Positions 1 to 4,703 of a stretch of 7,607 nucleotides of DNA are shown here, one piece after another (within the stretch, counting starts at the first letter, position 1; every line of letters starts with the position of its first letter). The notes under the pieces were generated by a model that worked only from the letters and a program-made list of their open reading frames with translations, did not search any database and had not been told where the DNA came from. The translations under genes and the position numbers were made by a program. Source of the stretch: Candidatus Calditenuaceae archaeon JGI OTU-1 (GTDB lineage Archaea > Thermoproteota > Nitrososphaeria_A > Caldarchaeales > Calditenuaceae); NCBI GenBank assembly GCA_000494145.1, contig AWOE01000012.1, positions 11,619 through 19,225 of the forward strand, given 5' to 3'.

Positions 1-120
1 CTGCACAACTCCCTCTGGTTGAGGTTTCCACTGAAAAGCTACTTGCTCCCTTCGATGGTGGCTCAGGGTCAGGACTCCGTAGAAAAGCTCCTAGATTGGA
101 GGTTACAGGTAACGGATTAG
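1..120 (+). CDS. possible 3' end of an unidentified convergent gene (partial)
   Basis: Reading frame 1 is open from the window edge to a TAG at 118-120, giving 39 residues ending in KLLDWRLQVTD. Most third positions are G or C, as in the real genes here. Frame 3 is also open across this stretch but has A/T-rich third positions and turns into Ser/Pro/Arg-rich text, so frame 1 is the better candidate. If real, the gene converges on the minus-strand HAD gene and overlaps its last 18 bases. I recognise no family in so short a piece. It could equally be a chance open frame in an intergenic region. Confidence 0.3.
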   Translation: MHNSLWLRFPLKSYLLPSMVAQGQDSVEKLLDWRLQVTD

Positions 121-894
121 CTCGTCTACGTCACCGATCGTCAGGTCCACCACGTCAGTCCTCTGCCTCACCCGGTCCCTCCTGTCCAACTGTTTGACCA
201 GCACAGTTGTCATCCCTAGCGATTTGGCAGGGACGAGGTCCGACTCTACCGTGTCTCCTATCATCACCGCGTCCTCCGGATCGACCCCGAAATGGGAAAG
301 GACCGTCGTGAAATGTATGAGGCTCGGCTTCCCCGCCACCACCGCCTCCCTTCCGGTCTGGTACTCCAGTGCCGCCACTATTGCTCCAGGCGAGTAGATC
401 GGCCCCTGCGTGGGCGAATAGTACCACCTGACCTTGTTGACCGCGAGGAAGTAGGCGTCGTTGTTCAGCGCCCTTAACGCATCGTTCATCTTCCTGAAAG
501 AGAAGAAGCGGTCGTGCCCCACCACCACAGCATCAGCCTCTCTCCAGTCGCGCACCACCTTGTGCCCGTGCCTCCTCAGCTCGCGCTTCAGTCCCTCCTC
601 ACCTATCACGTAGCACCTGGACGGCCCCATCACCCCGGCCAAGTGACGGGAAGCTACCCTTGAGGCTACCCACACCTCATCGAAATCGAGCAGGAACCCG
701 AGGCGTCTGAGCGAGGACCAGATCTCCCACGTGCTCCAGTTGGATCCGCTGCCGAGCAATGCGATTGCCTTCCCCATCTGCCTTAGCTTTGCGAGCGCTC
801 TGTAACCTCCGAGGACCCTTGTCTCCCACTCCAAGACGCCCGTTATGAAAACGCCGTCGACATCGAAGAGAAAAAGACGATGGTCTCCGAGCAT
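103..894 (-). CDS. HAD-superfamily (HAD-IIA, NagD-like) hydrolase, distal gene of the block
   Basis: This is a HAD hydrolase of the NagD / 4-nitrophenylphosphatase-like class IIA, about 263 residues, a normal length. Numbered from the GTG at 897, motif I is FDVDGVF with both aspartates (D12, D14), the motif III lysine is in AGKPS (K190), and motif IV is MIGDTVESDLVPAKSLGM (D215, D220). The cap region between motifs II and III contains the VVVGHDR segment typical of class IIA. Motif II reads LLGSGSN where LTN is usual, so the conserved Thr appears replaced (G49, or S50 acting instead). The ATG at 894 is chosen; a GTG directly before it (897) is the alternative. It begins 9 bases after the stop of the Rieske gene, so it is probably co-transcribed. 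The substrate is unknown; phosphatase activity is the family default. It is clearly similar to the other HAD gene of this block (VVVG.DR, ALEY, GKPS, PAKSLGM shared). Confidence 0.88.
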   Translation of the reverse strand: MLGDHRLFLFDVDGVFITGVLEWETRVLGGYRALAKLRQMGKAIALLGSGSNWSTWEIWSSLRRLGFLLDFDEVWVASRVASRHLAGVMGPSRCYVIGEEGLKRELRRHGHKVVRDWREADAVVVGHDRFFSFRKMNDALRALNNDAYFLAVNKVRWYYSPTQGPIYSPGAIVAALEYQTGREAVVAGKPSLIHFTTVLSHFGVDPEDAVMIGDTVESDLVPAKSLGMTTVLVKQLDRRDRVRQRTDVVDLTIGDVDELIRYL

Positions 895-903
895 CACCGG
901 CGC

Positions 904-1872
904 TCAGGTGAAGTGCAGTCCCACGAAAACCTTCCCTCCCTCTACCTTCACGGGGAATGTTGCCAAGGGTCTTGCGAGACCGTGGTGAGGTTGCGCGAGC
1001 ACCTCGCCTGTCCTGACGTCGAACTTGGCCAGGTGATCGATGCAGGATACCATATGGGGGGGATAGAGCAACCCATCGCTCAACCAACCGCCCTCATGGG
1101 TGCAGACGTTCTCGACAGCGTAGAACTCCTTCCCGGACCGCACGATCAACACCTCGAGCCAGCCATCCATGACGGCCATCTTCGTCCCAGACTGTGCCGG
1201 TATCTCATCCTCTCCGCATACCTCGACCCACCTCAACGGGGGCTGCTCGGCTACCGGCTCCTGTGGGAAGTGACTCATGGCAAGCGAGAGGACCGTGCTG
1301 ACAACGGCTTCTGAGGGTTGGAAGGCGTCCGGCTCTGGCGCGTACCTTCCCAGGAAATCGTCGATGTAGGTGTTGTACTCGTAATCCCTCTCGATAAGGG
1401 CGGTTAGCACCATCCTCAGGTTCCTGTCGTTGGCGTAGAAGACGCCGGCTCGGGCTGCTGTGATCAGAAGCCTCAACGCGAGCTTGCACCCTGCTATGAA
1501 GTCGGCCCAGCCCGATGAGACCTCGACCATGTTCCTATACGTAGTCAATGCTTCCTTATCGATCGTCGGCCTTGAACCGGTCAGGCTCTGGATGTAATTG
1601 AGGAGCATGCGTCTGTGCCTCGTCAGGCTTGTCAGGACGAAGCCCAGCGTCTGGTAGAGATACGGATCGGACGCGATTTCCTCCGAATCCGATGCGACCC
1701 TGTTCAGCCCGTAGATCGACAGGTCGAGGAGTGAGAGAAGCTTTCTCGCATAGACCTCCAGCCACCCCCTAGAGCCGCTCCTCAACAAAGAGACGGACGA
1801 ATACCACATCGCCGGCTCGAAGTCGAAGGCCCTCAGCTCCAGCAGCCTTACCTCGGGCGTCGCGGAGACCAT
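904..1872 (-). CDS. Rieske [2Fe-2S] domain protein with a large N-terminal helical domain
   Basis: The C-terminal third (about residues 215-325, numbered from a GTG at 1881) is a Rieske ferredoxin domain. The cluster ligands are visible as CTH (C260, H262) and CIDH (C280, H283), 17 residues apart, followed by the usual FDVRTGEVLAQP and a final FPVKVEGGKVFV strand. Residues 1 to about 210 are predominantly helical with no family I can name. Hydrophobic helices and a segment near 163-178 (IERDYEYNTYIDD) suggest a ferritin-like bundle lacking a complete ligand set. There is no signal peptide or membrane helix, so it should be cytosolic. It lies right after the di-iron gene, which suggests it supplies electrons to that protein, as the Rieske ferredoxin TmoC does in toluene 4-monooxygenase (known for that family, inferred here). 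I choose the ATG at 1872 because GGTGA lies 5 bases upstream; the GTG at 1881 adds three residues. A ring-hydroxylating dioxygenase alpha subunit is unlikely: the order is reversed and no mononuclear-iron motif is seen. Confidence 0.85.
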   Translation of the reverse strand: MVSATPEVRLLELRAFDFEPAMWYSSVSLLRSGSRGWLEVYARKLLSLLDLSIYGLNRVASDSEEIASDPYLYQTLGFVLTSLTRHRRMLLNYIQSLTGSRPTIDKEALTTYRNMVEVSSGWADFIAGCKLALRLLITAARAGVFYANDRNLRMVLTALIERDYEYNTYIDDFLGRYAPEPDAFQPSEAVVSTVLSLAMSHFPQEPVAEQPPLRWVEVCGEDEIPAQSGTKMAVMDGWLEVLIVRSGKEFYAVENVCTHEGGWLSDGLLYPPHMVSCIDHLAKFDVRTGEVLAQPHHGLARPLATFPVKVEGGKVFVGLHFT

Positions 1873-1888
1873 CGGGCTCACCGGTGCT

Positions 1889-2599
1889 TCAGATCTTATG
1901 CTCCATCGAGAGCTCTACCCTCTTCTTCCTCGCGGCGTCGATCGTCGCAAGGGTGTACTCCTGTGTGATCCTGATCACGTCAAGCTTCGCCTCAAGCGTG
2001 TTGCACATCTTCAACCAGGTCCGCTCCGCAATTGACCAGTGGAAGAGCTCGTCGTCGAGGAGCTCTCTGAAGAGCGCCCTGATCTCAGGGTACCTATCTC
2101 CGGCTCCATCCTCGACGCCCCTGTGATGGCTGACGCTCGTCCACTCCACCACCTGCAGTGCGGACGTGAAACGCAGCTGGAAGAAATCGGGCCTCTCGAG
2201 GGCTAACTTCAGTGGAAGCTCGAAGACCCTGACCCATTCCTCAATTGGGGTGAATCCTTCCATGCTCCCACCGTACCTCTTGAGGAGCCTGTGCCTCAGC
2301 AGCCAGTGTCTGGCCTCATCAGCTACCTGCCTCGCGAAGATGGGATAGAACTCGGGATCCACGTATTCCGCATATTCCTTCACAAGCTTAGCCACAACCG
2401 CCGCAGCTGCCCATTCGTTCCATGTCCCCTGCCTGAGCCAAGAGATTATCGCACCTCTGTCGGCCTTGGTGATCCATTCATAGCCGTACCTGTAGTGCCT
2501 GTCGAAGTGGGGTTTGTTAATCGATTTGAAGTACTCGACGAACTCTGCCGGCGTCATCCTGTCGATTTTCTCGATCTCCTCCTTGGGGAGTTCTACCAT
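1889..2599 (-). CDS. ferritin-like di-iron protein, probable oxygenase subunit
   Basis: This 236-residue soluble protein carries the six-ligand set of a ferritin-like carboxylate-bridged di-iron site: E62 (TWNEWAAA), E95/H98 (ADEARHW), E152 (VVEWTS) and E184/H187 (DDELFHW). The spacings E62-E95 (33), E95-E152 (57) and E152-E184 (32) fit a four-helix bundle of the kind seen in PaaA-like epoxidases, MiaE and bacterial multicomponent monooxygenases. I see no Cys and Rieske or flavin motif in it, so an external electron donor is needed; the next gene encodes a Rieske domain and starts within 20 bases. Oxygen activation for hydroxylating or epoxidising an aromatic (or its CoA ester) is inferred from context with extradiol dioxygenase genes. 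A non-oxygenase ferritin-like role, such as iron storage or peroxide reduction, is less likely given the neighbours. The start ATG at 2599 sits 26 bases downstream of a TATA-like element with no SD, consistent with a leaderless transcript. Confidence 0.85.
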   Translation of the reverse strand: MVELPKEEIEKIDRMTPAEFVEYFKSINKPHFDRHYRYGYEWITKADRGAIISWLRQGTWNEWAAAAVVAKLVKEYAEYVDPEFYPIFARQVADEARHWLLRHRLLKRYGGSMEGFTPIEEWVRVFELPLKLALERPDFFQLRFTSALQVVEWTSVSHHRGVEDGAGDRYPEIRALFRELLDDELFHWSIAERTWLKMCNTLEAKLDVIRITQEYTLATIDAARKKRVELSMEHKI

Positions 2600-2607
2600 C
2601 GCTAGTT

Positions 2608-2621
2608 CTGTGGACCCACAG
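2608..2621. promoter_or_regulatory. 14-bp palindrome between TATA-like box and start of the di-iron gene
   Basis: CTGTGG-AC-CCACAG has two perfect 6-base arms around a 2-base centre. It lies between the TATA-like box and the start codon of the di-iron gene, overlapping the place where RNA polymerase would initiate, so it could be a repressor operator. As RNA it could only form a hairpin with too short a loop, so a terminator for the upstream gene is less likely. It occurs once in the window as far as I can see. Confidence 0.3.
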
Positions 2622-2630
2622 TTTATATCA
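2621..2630 (-). promoter_or_regulatory. TATA-like promoter element for the di-iron gene
   Basis: On the minus strand the sequence reads TGATATAAAC, centred about 26 bases upstream of the ATG at 2599. This is the distance expected between an archaeal TATA box and the transcription start of a leaderless mRNA. It lies in the 37-base gap after the LigA-like gene, so the di-iron/Rieske/HAD segment may be transcribed separately from the ligBA genes. Confidence 0.5.
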
Positions 2631-2636
2631 GTTGCG

Positions 2637-2942
2637 TCAACTCTTTTCGGTGATCCTCCTGCCGTAGCCGAGCTTGGCTATCTGTTCCCTCGAGGGCCAC
2701 TCGCCGAAGGCCTGCCAGACCAGTGCGAAGATGATGTAAGGCTGGACGCCGAGGTCGTACATCCTCACACCGTCCCTCGAGAGAACCAGATCCTGTTCCT
2801 CCTTCGTCAGTCCGAGCTCGTCCATCACCTTCTTAGGGTCTTGCATGAAGGCTTCCCTGAACTTCGGATCCCTGAAGACCATGTAGCCGAGCTTGTGGAT
2901 CCTGATGTGTTTGAGAGGCGGATACCTGAACACCACGGGCAC
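2637..2942 (-). CDS. LigA-type small subunit of an extradiol ring-cleavage dioxygenase
   Basis: This is the small helical subunit that pairs with LigB-type catalytic subunits, as in protocatechuate 4,5-dioxygenase (LigA family). The family pattern is visible: FREAFMQDPKKVMDELGL, then TKEEQDLVLSRD, then MYDLGVQPYIIFAL. It has no catalytic metal ligands of its own; in the family it covers the active site of the large subunit. The start is decided by a strong SD, GAGGTGATC at 2954-2946, followed 3 bases later by the GTG at 2942, giving about 101 residues. A GTG at 2963 in the same frame would add seven residues and overlap ligB by 16 bases but has no such signal. The TGA stop of the upstream LigB-type gene lies inside the SD, so the two genes are translationally coupled. 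The order B-then-A is reversed compared with the classical ligAB pair. Confidence 0.82.
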   Translation of the reverse strand: MPVVFRYPPLKHIRIHKLGYMVFRDPKFREAFMQDPKKVMDELGLTKEEQDLVLSRDGVRMYDLGVQPYIIFALVWQAFGEWPSREQIAKLGYGRRITEKS

Positions 2943-2945
2943 CTC

Positions 2946-2954
2946 GATCACCTC
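2946..2954 (-). promoter_or_regulatory. Shine-Dalgarno of the LigA-type gene, containing the ligB stop codon
   Basis: The minus strand reads GAGGTGATC, a nine-base match to the complement of the conserved 16S rRNA 3' end (GATCACCTC). The embedded TGA (2950-2948) is the stop of the LigB-type gene. Eight bases separate GAGG from the GTG at 2942, an ordinary SD spacing. This favours 2942 as the start and indicates termination-coupled reinitiation. Confidence 0.6.
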
Positions 2955-3769
2955 ACGAACCACACCACCGAGTAGCCGTTATTCCAAGCCGGCCAGTAAA
3001 TCATCACCTCGACGGACCTCGCGTCTACCGCACCTGCCGCAGCCAGCCAGCTCCCGAGCTCGTGGTTTCCGGTGGCGTCGAGCCAATCGTAGCCGACGTC
3101 TGAGAGCTCAGAGAACTTGCCCTGCTTCATCATCTCCAGAATGTACCGGTCGGCCTCCTCGTCGATGGTGCCGTAGTAAGGCGTGCCCGGATAATGGGAG
3201 AGGCCTCCTGTGCCTATCACGAAAACGCGGTCCGCTCTCTTGCTTCTCTCCAATACCCCCCTCACGGCTCTCCCCAGCTCGTAGCACCTCTTCGGCTTCA
3301 CGCGGGGGTGGACGTTGGTGTTGACGTGGAAAGGAACGACCCTCACGTCCGCATCTCCGACGCCTTTCAGAATCCAGTACACGGGGACTGTGAACGGGTG
3401 GTCGAAGAACTCGATCTCCTGCGAGAAGCCCACGTCGAAGCCCTCGTCGACCAGCCCGAAGAGCAGCTCCTCGGCCAGCTCGGGATTCGCCTTCAACCTC
3501 ATCAGCTTGTTCCCTCCTACGGCGTAATCGGCCTCTTCGCCCGTGAAGAGCATCATCTGCGGGAAGCTGCCGAACCAGAAAGTCTGAACGTGATCCGCAC
3601 CGAAGACCAGCAAAGTGTCCGCTCCCAGCTCTCTCATTCTCCTCCCGACCTCGACGTAGCACTGTCTCAGCCTCTCCATGTTCGACACGTACTCCGGGCT
3701 CTCGGGCCACGGCAGCTTGTATACCACCGGAGAATGGGGACCTGCAGCGCCTCCCACAATCTTAGCCAT
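2948..3769 (-). CDS. LigB-type (class III) extradiol ring-cleavage dioxygenase, catalytic subunit
   Basis: This is a non-haem Fe(II) extradiol dioxygenase that would open a catechol-type ring next to the diol using O2. Numbered from the ATG at 3769 (273 residues), the expected metal ligands are H12 (GAAGPHSP), H60 (VFGADH) and E237 (GNHELGSW). The catalytic-base histidine is H192 in GTGGLSHYPG, matching the GG.SH signature of LigB. The H12 position equals that of LigB itself, which supports this start. A TATA-like box with a purine-rich BRE lies about 29 bases upstream of it. An in-frame ATG at 3829, overlapping the upstream HAD stop as ATGA, would add 20 residues that do not look like family sequence; it is the alternative if the gene is read only through coupling. 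The LigA-type partner follows immediately. The substrate (protocatechuate, gallate, homoprotocatechuate or another diol) cannot be told from sequence alone. Confidence 0.88.
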   Translation of the reverse strand: MAKIVGGAAGPHSPVVYKLPWPESPEYVSNMERLRQCYVEVGRRMRELGADTLLVFGADHVQTFWFGSFPQMMLFTGEEADYAVGGNKLMRLKANPELAEELLFGLVDEGFDVGFSQEIEFFDHPFTVPVYWILKGVGDADVRVVPFHVNTNVHPRVKPKRCYELGRAVRGVLERSKRADRVFVIGTGGLSHYPGTPYYGTIDEEADRYILEMMKQGKFSELSDVGYDWLDATGNHELGSWLAAAGAVDARSVEVMIYWPAWNNGYSVVWFVR

Positions 3770-3794
3770 GTCAATCGCCGCTCCGTGATGTCGC

Positions 3795-3809
3795 AAAATA
3801 TCCCCTTTC
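3795..3809 (-). promoter_or_regulatory. BRE and TATA-like element upstream of the LigB-type gene
   Basis: The minus strand reads GAAAGGGGATATTTT: a purine-rich BRE-like stretch followed by ATATTTT centred near 3798, about 29 bases before the ATG at 3769. It falls inside the longer version of the ligB reading frame, so if it is a real promoter the 3769 start is the right one and the dioxygenase genes can be expressed apart from the upstream HAD gene. Confidence 0.45.
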
Positions 3810-3825
3810 TTTTCTCCAAAACTGG

Positions 3826-4608
3826 TCATAGGTGATCGGCCAGGTCGTCGACGTTCTCCACTATCAAGTCGGGGACTATGCCGAGCCTATGGACGTCCTC
3901 CCTGCTGGAGACGCCAGTCAGCGTCAACACGGCCTTCATGCCCAGACTCTTCGCCGGCCCCAGGTCGCTCCTCAGTTCGTCGCTCACCATCGCCACCTCC
4001 ATAGCTTTAAGGCCCATATCCCTGAGGGCCGCCCTGAACATGATCTTGGATGGTTTCCCGATGACGATCGCCTTCGTCTCCGACGCGTACTCGAGTGCCT
4101 TGACAATAGGTCCCACGGATAGCGTCTCCCCTCCTGACCCGGGGATCCTTCTGGAGGCGTGACAGCCCACCAACAACGCTCCCTGACGCAGTAGCTGGAG
4201 AGCCCTGTTCAGCTTGTCGTAGGTCAACGTCCTGTCGAGTCCGACCACGACTGCATCGGGCCGCTCCTCGATAACCTCGTGCCCGTAAGATTTGAGGACC
4301 TCGACCAGCTCAGGCTCCCCCAAGACCCAGACCCTTGCGCTGCCCATCCTCTCGCGGAGGTATGCCGCTGTGAGCTCGGCGGCCGAGATGACCTCACCCT
4401 CCCTCAACTCAAGCCCCAGCTCGACCAGCTCCCTGAGGACCGCCGAGTTGCTTCTGCTGGCGTTGGTCAGCACCCTGATCGCTATTCCCTTCGACCTTGC
4501 AACTTGCAGGAGTCTCTTGCCTCCTATTAGGACGTTCCTTCCACCCTCACCCCTCTTGACCAGTGTGCCCTGAACGTCCAGCAGGAGTCCCTTGACGCCG
4601 AGTTGCAC
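3826..4608 (-). CDS. HAD-superfamily (HAD-IIA, NagD/HDHD2-like) hydrolase, first gene of the leftward block
   Basis: This is a class IIA HAD protein of about 260 residues. Numbered from the GTG at 4608, motif I is LLLDVQGTLV (D11 nucleophile), motif II is LTNAS (T48), the motif III lysine is in GKPSKI (K185), and motif IV is SDELRSDLGPAKSLGM (D210, D215). The second aspartate of motif I, the general acid/base in phosphatases, is replaced by Gln (Q13); HDHD2 and LHPP also vary here (Ser). Activity may therefore be weak or on an unusual substrate. The GTG at 4608 is preferred because it puts motif I at the usual distance from the N-terminus and lies about 28 bases from a TATA-like CTTTTAT. A GTG at 4650 and an ATG at 4620 in the same frame would add 14 and 4 residues, and the TATA-like element would fall inside the longest version. 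It is a paralogue of the HAD gene at the other end of the block. Confidence 0.87.
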   Translation of the reverse strand: MQLGVKGLLLDVQGTLVKRGEGGRNVLIGGKRLLQVARSKGIAIRVLTNASRSNSAVLRELVELGLELREGEVISAAELTAAYLRERMGSARVWVLGEPELVEVLKSYGHEVIEERPDAVVVGLDRTLTYDKLNRALQLLRQGALLVGCHASRRIPGSGGETLSVGPIVKALEYASETKAIVIGKPSKIMFRAALRDMGLKAMEVAMVSDELRSDLGPAKSLGMKAVLTLTGVSSREDVHRLGIVPDLIVENVDDLADHL

Positions 4609-4631
4609 GGAATGGCGCATTTGCCAGTTAT

Positions 4632-4641
4632 TGATAAAAGG
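4632..4641 (-). promoter_or_regulatory. TATA-like element for the first HAD gene of the leftward block
   Basis: The minus strand reads CCTTTTATCA, centred near 4636, about 28 bases upstream of the GTG at 4608. It lies back to back, about 40 bases away, with the TATA-like element of the rightward ParB-cyclase gene, so this is the divergent control region of the island. The element is a modest match to consensus. Confidence 0.35.
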
Positions 4642-4673
4642 GAAGTTCACCGTTTCAGGTTCTCCCTCAAACG

Positions 4674-4680
4674 TTTTTAG
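4674..4680 (+). promoter_or_regulatory. TATA-like element for the ParB-cyclase gene
   Basis: TTTTTAG is centred about 27 bases upstream of the TTG at 4704, the spacing of an archaeal leaderless transcript. The region between the two divergent starts also holds an 8-base palindrome GAGTACTC (4688-4695) just upstream of the TTG and a short inverted pair CGTTT (4651-4655) / AAACG (4669-4673), either of which could serve as a protein-binding site. Confidence 0.4.
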
Positions 4681-4703
4681 CCTATACGAGTACTCAGGCA
4701 GGG

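Noticed and set aside
904..1250. Rieske-type ring-hydroxylating dioxygenase alpha subunit
   Set aside because: In those enzymes the Rieske domain is N-terminal and followed by a mononuclear-iron catalytic domain; here it is C-terminal and no such domain exists.
880..1314. Plus-strand open frame of 144 codons across the HAD/Rieske junction
   Set aside because: It spans the end of one minus-strand gene and the Rieske ligand region of another, with no motif; both minus-strand genes are well supported.
3108..3710. Minus-strand open frame of 200 codons inside the LigB-type gene
   Set aside because: It lies wholly within the dioxygenase gene in another frame and is dominated by Arg/Gly-rich text without motifs; the LigB frame has all catalytic residues.
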